NCBI GenBank assembly: GCA_963995525.1
Contig: OZ023206.1
Span: 63,409,429 to 63,473,428, forward strand
Direction: 5' to 3'
Source of the DNA: Escarpia spicata
Lineage: Eukaryota > Annelida > Polychaeta > Sabellida > Siboglinidae
DNA length: 64,000 nucleotides
Positions within the stretch are counted from its first letter, which is position 1. Every line of letters starts with the position of its first letter. This document shows positions 47,201 through 59,200 of the stretch, one piece after another. Below the pieces are notes generated by a model. That model searched no databases. It was given only the letters and a program-made list of their open reading frames with translations, and was not told the DNA's origin. A program made the translations under genes and the position numbers.

Positions 47201-50200
47201 GTTTGATGTAGTGTATTGTTCATTGTTTGGTGTGGTTAGAATGCTGTTTGATGTAGTGTATTGTTCATTGTGTGGGGTGGTTAGAACACTGTTTGATGTA
47301 GTGTATTGTTCATTGTGTGGGGTGGTTAGAACACTGTTTGATGTAGTGTATTGTTCATTGTGTGGTGTGGTTAGAACACTGTTTGATGTAGTGTATTGTT
47401 CATTGTGTGGGGTGGTTAGAATGCTGTTTGATGTAGTGTATTGTTCATTGTGTGGTGTGGTTAGAATGCTGTTTGATGTAGTGTATTGTTCATTGTGTGG
47501 TGTGGTTAGAATGCTGTTTGATGTAGTGTATTGTTCATTGTGTGGGGTGGTTAGAACACTGTTTGATGTAGTGTATTGTTCATTGTGTGGTGTGGTTAGA
47601 ACACTGTTTGATGTAGTGTATTGTTCATTGTGTGGGGTGGTTAGAATGCTGTTTGATGTAGTGTATTGTTCATTGTGTGGTGTGGTTAGAATGCTGTTTG
47701 ATGTAGTGTATTGTTCATTGTGTGGTGTGGTTAGAATGCTGTTTGATGTAGTGTATTGTTCATTGTTTGGTGTGGTTAGAACACTGTTTGATGTAGTGTA
47801 TTGTTCATTGTGTGGTGTGGTTAGAATGCTGTTTGATGTAGTGTGTTGTTCATTGTGTGGGGTTGTTAGAATGCTGTTTGATGTAGTGTATTGTTCATCG
47901 TGTGGGGTGGTTAGAATGTTGTCTGATGTAGTGTATTGTTCATTGTGTGGGGTGGTTAGAATGCTGTTTGATGTAGTGTATTGTTCATTGTGTGGGGTGG
48001 TTAGAATGCTATTTGATGTAGTATATTGTTCATCGTGTGGGGTGGTTAGAATGTTGTCTGATGTAGTGTATTGTTCATTGTGTGGGGTGGTTAGAATGCT
48101 GTTTGATGTAGCGTATTGTTCATTGTGTGGTGTGGTTAGAATGCTGTTTGATGTAGTATATTGTTCATTGTGTGGGGTGGTTAGAATGTTGTCTGATGTA
48201 GTGTATTGTTCATTGTGTGGGGTGGTTAGAATGCTATTTGATGTAGTGTATTGTTCATTGTGTGGTGTGGTTAGAATGCTGTTTGATGTAGTATATTGTT
48301 CATTGTGTGGGGTGGTTAGAATGTTGTCTGATGTAGTGTATTGTTCATTGTGTGGGGTGGTTAGAATGTTATTTGATGTAGTGTATTGTTCATTGTGTGG
48401 TGTGGTTAGAACACTGTTTGATGTAGTGTATTGTTCATTGTGTGGTGTGATTAGAATGCTGTTTGATGTAGCGTATTGTTCATTGTGTGGGGTGGTTAGA
48501 ATGCTGTTTGATGTAGTGTATTGTTCATTGTGTGGTGTGGTTAGAACACTGTTTGATGTAGCGTATTGTTCATTGTGTGGTGTGATTAGAATGCTGTTTG
48601 ATGTAGCGTATTGTTCATTGTGTGGGGTGGTTAGAATGCTGTTTGATGTAGTGTATTGTTCATTGTGTGGTGTGGTTAGAATGCTGTTTGATGTAGTGTA
48701 TTGTTCATTGTGTGGTGTGGTTAGAATGCTATTTGATGTAGTGTATTGTTCATTGTGTGGTGTGGTTAGAAATTCTGTTTGATGTAGCGTATTGTTCATT
48801 GTGTGGGGTGGTTAGAATGTTGTCTGATGTAGTGTATTGTTCATTGTGTGGGGTGGTTAGAATGCTATTTGATGTAGTGTATTGTTCATTGTGTGGTGTG
48901 GTTAGAAATTATGTTTGATGTAGCGTATTGTTCATTGTGTGGGGTGGTTAGAATGTTGTCTGATGTAGTGTATTGTTCATTGTGTGGGGTGGTTAGAATG
49001 CTATTTGATGTAGTGTATTGTTCATTGTGTGGTGTGGTTAGAAATTATGTTTGATGTAGCGTATTGTTCATTGTGTGGGGTGGTTAGAATGTTGTCTGAT
49101 GTAGTGTATTGTTCATTGTGTGGGGTGGTTAGAATGCTATTTGATGCAGTGTATTGTTCATTGTGTGGTGTGGTTAGAATGCTGTTTGATGTAGTATATT
49201 GTTCATCGTGTGGGGTGGTTAGAATGTTGTCTGATGTAGTGTATTGTTCATTGTGTGGGGTGGTTAGAATGCTATTTGATGTAGTGTATTGTTCATTGTG
49301 TGGTGTGGTTAGAATGCTGTTTGATGTAGTGTATTGTTCATTGTGTGGGGTGGTTAGAATGCTATTTGATGTAGTGTATTGTTCATTGTGTGATGTGATT
49401 AGAACACTGGGCTGCCAGTAATGAGGACCAGGGTTCGAGTCCACTTGCCACATTTTCAAAATGTTTTGAAAAGAGATACTAAAATCTGTTGGACCCTCCA
49501 GACGCATGCTTTCACATAACACATGAACACAGCAATCATCACACACAATATGTTAGAGAAAGACAATTAAAATGTTTTTACATAACCATTTGTTATTACA
49601 AAACTTAGGATTATATACATAACAAATATATGATATGTTTACTTTGGGTGGCTCCTACGATAGCGGTCAGTTTTGATCTTAGTGGGAGAATCCGTTCCCA
49701 TAGCAATTGTTTTCTTTTATCCAAAATGTAATTTTTTAAATTATATATTTTTTTAATTTGTATTGTATATATCTTACATTTCAAAATGTTTGTATTTATC
49801 TGTATAATTTGTACCACTTTGCAATAATGTTTAGAAAATAAAAGTACTTATCCTTATCCAACATATCATCATTGTAACAGACAAACATCAACGTTCTTGT
49901 TCGCTGTCAGTTTGGTCTGACCTTTTCGCAGGGAGGTTCACCCCAGCAGCGAGGGTCGAAGTACACGTCAGCACACACAAGATGGCACCAGCGTATGCCT
50001 CTTCGATCAGCTTGCGTTCGTCGGTTGTCAGACCCCCATGATGGTACGCCACGCCACACACGACTGTCTTACGTAGCACTGGACATAAGTGACCGCTGCC
50101 AGCGTGTTTTAGGGCCTTCAAAAGTAGGTGGCGCTCTGTCTGCATCAGGTTCTTGCGGTCTCTGTCAACGCGATCAAACATACTGTTAGTGATTATGTGA

Positions 50201-53200
50201 CATCCAGTCTAGTATCCCAGCAATGGCCCTTGGTGGGCTACACACAACATGTGCAAGGAGGGTCAGTGTCTATTGCAATCAAACGAGGGAAACAGTCCAC
50301 TACTTATTTAGTTGTACATCTTTGGCTGGTTACCTGAAGAACTTGTATGCTATTGTCAGGTTTTCGAGGTGGCATTATCCATCAAAAATACTACTGCATT
50401 ATTTGGGGCCCATAGTAGATAATGCACAGCATTCTGTTGTGTACAGCCAAGATGGTGGATCACCTTGGCGATCAGGGCTGGGTCCAATTACGTAATTGTA
50501 TTTGTAATTGATTACAGCCAAATGATGTAATTGTTTCTGGTTTTGAAAATATCTTATAATTGTAACTGGTTGTTTTGTGTAATTGAAACAATTACAAAAC
50601 TTACAATCAATTACACAGGTTTTCTGACACTGCACACTTTATCTAAAATAATGCCTCAGACTGTTTTCAATCTACAAAATAATAAACCTAACAAAATACC
50701 CAATGCCTAAGTTGTGATCCCAATGTGTCAGTCACATAACAGTGCTAATTAAGGAAGAAGCCATGTAGCTGGCAGTGCGCTCAGTGGGTGGGTTAGCACC
50801 TGTCACCATCCTATGGCAAATATGCCCATTGTTCTTTAGCCAGGCTGCAAGGTGCTACTGCTACTCTTATGAGAGCAACAAAGGCATTTTATGGATTTCC
50901 TGGCTTGTCGGCCATGGGCCAGATATGCCCCTCGTGCACCCCCCCCCCACAACTCTACCAACCCATGTTTTTTTTTAACCTTTGGGGTCTCTTGAAGATG
51001 ATTTCAAGTGGTAACAGTGAAAAAGTTGGGTCTCACTACCCATTTCCAACCTATCTTGGATGATACCCTGAAATATCGTATTTGTCGTCAATGTCACGTG
51101 GTATTTAATCACCCATACCATAATCGTCATTGTATAGTCACATATGTCTCAATATGAACTTATAATATGTCAAATTGAAGGTTTCCATGTGCTGATCATC
51201 ATAATAGCATTCTATAGATGTGCCTTAATTAGCATAGAATAACTATACCCTATTCTCACTCGTGACTGCATAGATGACATCATTATTTCTGTCAAATATA
51301 TCAATTTCTCTTGATCCAATGGCCTCTTTAAGATAACAATAATAATGCATGACACTCTGCAGCATCATATATTTCATTTGATACCAGAATTGTCTTTCTG
51401 TCATTACAAATGGATTAGATATGATGCTTCAAAGATAACCGTAGTGTCGTGGATCAAGACGCGTAACGCAAAGATAACCATGGATATGGATGGCATACAT
51501 GTCAAAACTGTCTAGATTATGTGTGTGTTTTCAGGTATACATTTACATCATATTAATGTCAGATGCATAAAACAAAGCACTACATATTTCATAATATACA
51601 TGTTTATTAGCTAAATATGGTATCCAAAACTCGTGAATTAAGATGTGACAAATGTCAACAGCGCAAAATATGATAATTCAGTTTAAAGCGAATTACGTAT
51701 GTATGACATTCATTTAGATGCTAGCCATTGATAAAACGAAATGTAGTTAGATGCCAAAAAGTTATTCACATCTTAATTGTATGCAATGACATACAATATC
51801 TAGGTTGATGTACGGACACTTGCCAAACATTGATAGCTACTTAACCAATTACATTAGTCACATTTTGATGCTCAGTCATAATCACTGTCCCTGTCAGCAT
51901 ATAGTCCCATCCCATCAGACATGTTCATGTCAGACTCATCATCACTATCAGTGTCGTCGGAGTCTACCTGAGCTATATCAGCCAGTTCACGTGGCAGCAC
52001 ATCTCCATCATACCAGAGTGGCTCAATGCTTCCATTACTGATGTTCCAGCCATGGTTTCTGCTCACCTTGGGGACATCAGGCTCAGGAATATATGCTCTC
52101 TTCTACATGCCAACTTGATAGTTGACCCTTCTGACATGCTGCGATTGCATGATGGTAGATTGGCCATGTCAATACCACCTGAAGGAATAACACGGTTATC
52201 CTTGGCACACAGCTCATTGATACGAATTAGCCTGAAGTTATCAACTTTTGACACCTTTGATGCTCTACCATACACAGCACAAGTGAAGCTGTCCAGCTCA
52301 TCAATCCTTTCTTCAGGTACGTCCCATGTATCTCCCAGCTTCTTGAGTACATGAATGTATTTAGGAATATTCAGTAGACGTTTCACTGGTTTGAGTTTGC
52401 CAATCCGCCGGAAAGCACCAATGCTGTCACATCCACTGAAAGCATGCAGAACCATCAGAGCCATACATTTGTCTTGGACGAGATCAACTGCTAGTTTGCT
52501 GACATCAATCAATCTTTGCTTATTTCCTACACCAGTGTCAAACAAGTTGGTGATGTCTCCAATTGATGCAGCACAGTGCAGCAGAACAAAGAAGTTGTCT
52601 GAATATGGGCTCTTCACACGGACCTATTCTTCGCGTAATTAACATACAGGATAACTCTTGTGTCAGTTTCCTCCTGTGATGACTTCAGAAGGGGCAGTTC
52701 ATGGGTTACTGTCGTCCGGCCATCATTGGAAGTCAGCAGAGTGGCATTCTCCTCACATATGAAGATCACTTGTCTTCCTTGCAGTTTTGATGCGTATACA
52801 TCACTCTGGCACATCTTCAGAAGCAGTTTGATGAACTGACACTTGTTTTCACCATTGGACAAGGATGATTTCCAATCAGGTGGCCTCTTGGTTGCCTCTC
52901 CTTTCAGAATCAGCTTCTCCAGTGTGGCCGACTCCTTCAGGTTCAGCGACCTCTCCTTTTTCCTTGTTTGAGATGGTATCTCAGGACAGTCATCAGATTC
53001 TACAGAATGATCATCACTGCCCACTTCCTGTAACATGCTGCCATGAGCTGTGTGAACTGAGCATGTAACATGATGCCATGAGGTGTGTGAACTGAGCATG
53101 TAACATGCTGCCATGAGCTGTGTGAACTGAGCATGTAACATGCTGCCATGGGCTGTGTGAACTGAGCATGTAACATGCTGCCATGAGCTGTGTGAACTGA

Positions 53201-56200
53201 GCATGTAACATGCTGCCATGAGCTGTGTGAACTGAGCATGTAACATGCTGCCATGAGCTGTGTGAACTGAGCAGGTAACATGCTGCCATGAGCTGTGTGA
53301 ACTGAGCATGTAACATGCTGCCATGAGCTGTGTGAACTGAGCATGTAACACGCTGCCATGAGCTGTGTGAACTGAGCATGTAACATGCTGCCATGAGCTG
53401 TGTGAACTGAGCATGTAACACGTTGCCATGAGCTGTGTGAACTGAGCATGTAACACGCTGCCATGAGCTGTGTGAACTGAGCATGTAACATGCTGCCATG
53501 AGCTGTGTGAACTGAGCATGTAACACGCTGCCATGAGCTGTGTGAACTGAGCATGTAACATGCTGCCATGAGCTGTGTGAACTGAGCATGTAACATGCTG
53601 CCATGAGCTGTGTGAACTGAGCATGTAACACGCTGCCATGAGCTGTGTGAACTGAGCATGTAACACGCTGCCATGAGCTGTGTGAACTGAGCATGTAACA
53701 AGCTGCCATGAGCTGTGTGAACTGAGCATGTAACACGTTGCCATGAGCTGTGTGAACTGAGCATGTAACACGCTGCCATGAGCTGTGTGAACTGAGCATG
53801 TAACATGCTGCCATGAGCTGTGTGAACTGAGCATGTAACACGCTGCCATGAGCTGTGTGAACTGAGCATGTAACACGCTGCCATGAGCTGTGTGAACTGA
53901 GCATGTAACATGCTGCCATGAGCTGTGTGAACTGAGCATGTAACACGCTGCCATGAGCTGTGTGAACTAATCCTATCCTTTTCCTGTGAGATCATTCAGA
54001 AGCTGTTCGAAATTATACAATTCTGAATGGAATACCGTTGGTCCTGGTGGTGACCTGACAATCTGGTTGGAGAGAAGAGTGACGACTGCATAGCAGGTTC
54101 AGCTAGCGCTGTCTCCAGCTCCAATGAAAAGGAGTAGCTTTCACAGTGTCCCATTCTATTCAGGAGAGATACGAGTTTTTCACATTTGAACATATGACGC
54201 ATGGACATGCTCATGAAGATGTGTTTTGGCAGCTTCCACGATCCATTGGTTGTTGCTCGGCAGATGTCCTGATCAATTGACAGTACACAAGTCTCTCTGT
54301 GCGGGATGATGTGGGAGCTTCCATCTCAGTTATGACAACATTTTTGGAGTGTGTCTGGTACGATAGTGTCAATTCTGTCACAATCACGGGGAGTTGGTGG
54401 CCATTTAAGTTCAGGTGCTTCAGCAAACCCATCCTGGATAGTCTGTCGAAGATATGTACCAGTGGTCTTGATAACATCAGTTGATTCCAACTGGAAGGCG
54501 TGTTTCACAGCTGTGTTGATGTCAATCTGTGAAACATAGACTACGCTTGACTGGAACTTCCCCATATCGCAGAAGGACAGTCTGCCTTTGAAGGGTTCAT
54601 GGGTTTCAAGTTTGAGTTTTAATTTCTCACTCCGGAAGTCAGATTACTTCTGTATTCTCTAGATAAACAAACACATTTATATCCAGCTTCAGAAGAGTTT
54701 TCCAGACTGTTATTTGCTGATTTATTTGTGCTGTCTTTATCTATGCCTCCATTTTCAGGCTTTTCTGTGAGTCCCCCCTGCGAATCTAGTTTAAATAGAT
54801 GCAACCTGTCCCACTGTCAACAGATCGCAGCAGGTTCTCTGAGAAAACTGCTGCCCCCTTTCCACTCAGATGGAGGCCATCTCTCATGTACATATCTTCC
54901 CTCCCAACAAAGTATCCCCATAAATCTGTGAATCCCACCCCCTCTTCTTCACACATATGCTCAACTAGTACATTGATCGCCATCCTCTTGCAGTTTCTAT
55001 ACGTTGCCCCCCTTCCTCCCATTACTGGCAAAATTCCGGACAGAATAACTTGTTCAACTCTTGTCTTCTTTAGCTTCCTCACTAACTGTCTATACTTCTG
55101 TACTATCGCAGTTGTTTCCTCCCTGCCTGCATTATTTGTTCCTACATGTACCAGTATAGACCCCCGCTTGCCATGTCCCAATACCTTCTCTACCCTGTCA
55201 GTCACATGTTCAATCCTAGCCCCCGGTAAACAAACAACGACGTCCTTCCCCTCGCTCAGTGTCTTGTCTGTCTTTCTCATAATGGAGTCGCCCATAAACA
55301 CCCTCTCTTTCCTCATTGCCCCCTCAATCACTGCCTTAGAATAGATCCTTCTTCGGTTTGCATCTGTCTGGTTGTTGTCTTTCCCCCTGTCGTCTTCTCT
55401 CCTGTCACATTCTCTTCCGATCCATTCTTTCCTGTCGCTTTTTCTCTTGTCACCTTTCCTACTGTCAGCATCCCTTTTATCGACTTCTCTTCTATCACAT
55501 TTGCTCTCACTTCCTTTCGTCCCATCTCATTTTCCTCCCTCCTCTCCCATCCCATCTTCCCTCCCTCCTTCTCTACGGTCACTTTAAATATTTCAGGGTA
55601 CCATCCAAGAGAGGTTGGAAATGGGTAGTGAGACCCAACTATGTCACTGTTACCACTTGAAATCATCTTCAAGGGACCCCAAAGCTTAAAAAAAATGGGT
55701 TGGTAGAGTTGTGGGGGGTGCACGAGGGACATATCTGGCCCATGGCCTATTGTTTAATTACTTGCAATTGTGGTTATTAACTGGAGGTTTCTGACTGGGA
55801 AAAATAAGCCTAAATGGGTTCAATGTCATCAATGTGCAAAAAAATTGTACATTTTGTTATATAAATTATCTTTGCACCTCACGTTTTGAGTTAAATTCCA
55901 ATTTAATTTGTTTCTGTGATTTTAATAAATTTAATTCAAACTGATACCATTTTTTTTCAATTCTACTTCATGGTTGACCCGTTCAATCATACATGCCAAT
56001 GCATGCCATATCATTAATAAACGTTCCGGTAGGTCCAATTAATGCATCTGTAATTGTAATTGAAAATTTACTGGTGTAGTTGTAATTAGGGCACATGCAT
56101 AAATGTAATGACAAATGAAAAATAATTGTAATTGATTTGATTTTGTGTAATTGGAAACATCCCAACTGACGATCGGACACCAAGTAAGGGCAATGACATA

Positions 56201-59200
56201 CAACTATTATTCCCAATACACATCACAAACTTATTTCTGGATTATCCATCGACAATAACCTGTGATTGATATTGAGGCCATGTGTAAAAAAAATTGAAAT
56301 CTAATTAAATGTTTTTTTTTTAATAAACAACATTTCCTTAGTATATGGATGCTGTAGAGTGATATTTAAAGTGGCTTAGGTTACTAACTGGTGTGTGAAT
56401 AAATAACATGTTTTGGCATGTGATTTTATAAAGGTACATCTAAATTGTGTGTACCTATTCTTTCAATATATCAATCACCACCAGATGCCAGAATCCTCTT
56501 ATAAAAACAATGCATTTGAAGTTGCACTGCAGGGAACTAATTTTACAACTGCTCACAGCCCATATAAAGGTATCAACACAAAAAAACTTCTGTTAATTTT
56601 TTTTTTAAATGTCCAGTGCATGACAGTATAACTGCACTTTCGTGATGACACATTGCAAGTTACCATAGAAACAAGACATTATAAAACAAGAGAATGTTTA
56701 CATGATTACAACCTGGGCATGAACTGACATATGAGCTGCGCGACATTCTCACAGTTCTTCTTCGTTGCACAGAATACGAGGCAGGAGTACTGTGGTGCCA
56801 CCTCTAGGACAAGTGCAGCAACATGGTCCGGGTCTAGCCGTGTCTTCACACGATCGTACTGTGTAAACAATAAACTACGTGAAACAAATCCACCATCAGG
56901 CAGAGAAACCAACTGTGACTGACTCATGGTAACAACTAGACCAAAGCAGTTCCGTTATTGCCACTGGCAACAATAGATCAATTGTCAGAAACATGGACCA
57001 TAGCAAATTGTCCATACTATGTCTAACTATAATCAAGTATGTGTACAAGTGTGTGTATATATGCGGGTAAGTTTATGTTTCCCCTAGAGGGTGCCAAACT
57101 TTGAAGAATTTATCTACTATCCCTCAGAAGAACTGCAAAGTAATACTTTTATTTCATCCAAATTCTCATCGGTTAAAGGGTAATTATGAGTGTTAGTGTT
57201 CGTACTGGATGTCAGATGAATGTAATTTAATTGTTCATAATGTTACTATTATTAAGTCTGATTGTTGCGAAGTCCGCCAATCACTCGGAGACATTTTATA
57301 CAACTTGCGAGTTAACATGAAAAAAACGAAATTTATGTCACAACAAAAGCCTTACATTAATACTTTGGGAAACCGTCTTCTGAGCCTGTGTATACGTAGC
57401 CCCATCCAGAGGACGGGCATTTTTGCTAGCAGACTTACTACTTGGTGGACCAGTGGTCTCTAACCTGAAAGACGCACACTCTTGCGTGCGTGAGCCTTTC
57501 CTCGACACTACCAAGTCCTGGCGCCACCTGGTAGATGTTGTCTTCAATCTTGACAAACTCCTGCAGTGCCACCTATGAACATATATGCACATTAGTGCTG
57601 ATTTAGATCAATTAGTTGCAGCAGCATAACAATTTAATCGTGGCTTCAAAATGCACTGCCAATGAGACACAAACGTGAAGCATTGTCTTGTGACAAGGTT
57701 AACTGGCTTAAAATGCCATGGAAATTAATAAACATCAACAGTTGTACATGTACTGTCTTAAGATAAGGGTCTTTTCATTGCATGTGACACAGCATATCTA
57801 CATAACCAGCTTTATGCTAAGTAGTGAAATTGTTTCTTAACACTTGAAGGAGCGTAACATTTCTTTTACAAATGTAGCCCAGTGCCTAACAAATCTACAG
57901 AAATAATTTCACATTTCTAGATTAGTGTATTTTAGTATTGCGCAGACATGGGGTCAAATGCAAATGCATTTAAATGCAACTGATCCAGTATTTTCATTTG
58001 AAAATTTGGAACCCAAACTATTTGCATTAGCATTTAAATACATTTTTAAAGGATTTGAAAAACCAAATACTTTTCAAATACTTATAGCATTTAATTCTGT
58101 CAATGAAAACTGTTATCACAGCTGTGCTTAATTAAATTGTTGCTTGGTCTTGGCAGTTGATACAGGTCACTCATGTCACTTATGTGATCACTGAGGCATG
58201 ACATTCACTGAGAGAAAACTGGCCTTCCTATAGCTCTTTTATTTGCTGACCAACTGCAGCCAGTTGCCCGCTTTGATCATTAACTCAACTTTAACTTGGT
58301 TCATTGTCAGATGGATGATCAGTGTATCAGCTGGCCTGCCACAGGGTCAGGTTAGCAAGCGTTTAATTAACAGTGGGTGGCTTAATCTAATTTTATTGGA
58401 AGATACCAGTGGGCACAGGAAATGGAAAACAGGATTAACCTGTCACAGGGGAAAAATTTAACAATGTGTAACCAATTATAGCACGGTACTATTGACTCAA
58501 TGAACTCCCTTAATTCTGGATAAACAATTGTCAAGTATAGCTCTTTTGTTGTCATTATTTATTGTGCATGAGCATGAGGACGTCAAGAGAATTCGAAAAG
58601 TATTTGAAATACTTTTGAAAAGTATTTGCATTTGACATAAACAAAATGTATTTGCATTTGAAATGTCAAAAGTATTTGCATTTAAATATTTTTCAATGTA
58701 TTTGACCCCCATGTCTGGGTCACTATTGTGTAATATATGAAATAATATATGCCCTTAGTAATGGGGGGTTAGCATTTTAATCAGGATACCTTATGGAATT
58801 GAAATATGAAACAATAACTTTCATATCTACACATGAAAGACAGATAATGGACAGAGTACAGACAATTTTGGCAAACGATGTCCACCCATTCAGACCTGAA
58901 TTTGACAGATGGATAGACAGGAGTAACAGACACAGAGCTCCACGCACTAGAACCACACGCTATAGGAATTCATTCATACCATCTGCAATACACATTTTCA
59001 ATGCACACATAGACAGACAGATGCTGATGTTGCTGCTCCGGCTACTGTCTTCAAAGCATACAGTGTGTGGGTGTGTAAACGTGATATTTAAACTAAGTTA
59101 TAGTAATTGATTTGCATGATTAATTAATGAATGCTTCAATTGAGCTGGTACTGTTGTAAAATACGTGTTTAAATTACTATTTTTTATGTATGAGTGCATG

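Larger units (their letters stand above)
50473..56168. mobile_element. AATTAC-rich hAT-like element split by nested insertions
   Basis: The left end CAGGGCTGGGTCCAATTACG (50473) and the reverse complement of the right end (CAGTTGGGATGTTTCCAATTAC, ending 56168) are related inverted termini. Both are followed inward by about 130 bp of TAATTGTAATTG-type words. The 5.3 kb between is foreign: an inverted pair of LINE ORF1 fragments and a nuclease-like mobile gene. No target duplication could be confirmed. Confidence 0.5.

Noticed and set aside
46910..48799. Very long open frames (629 codons minus, 613 codons plus) as repetitive proteins
   Set aside because: They exist only because the 45-bp unit is divisible by three and stop-free on both strands. 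There is no upstream exon, signal or conserved domain, and the DNA lies in a HELQ intron.
49380..49460. Functional tRNA gene
   Set aside because: A- and B-box-like words are present, but the T stem and acceptor stem do not pair well and it merges into a minisatellite; treated as a SINE remnant.
52614..53995. Three overlapping minus-strand frames of 310-446 codons
   Set aside because: They are the three frames of the 35-bp minisatellite. Only the last ~120 codons of the longest frame correspond to a real (pseudo)gene segment.
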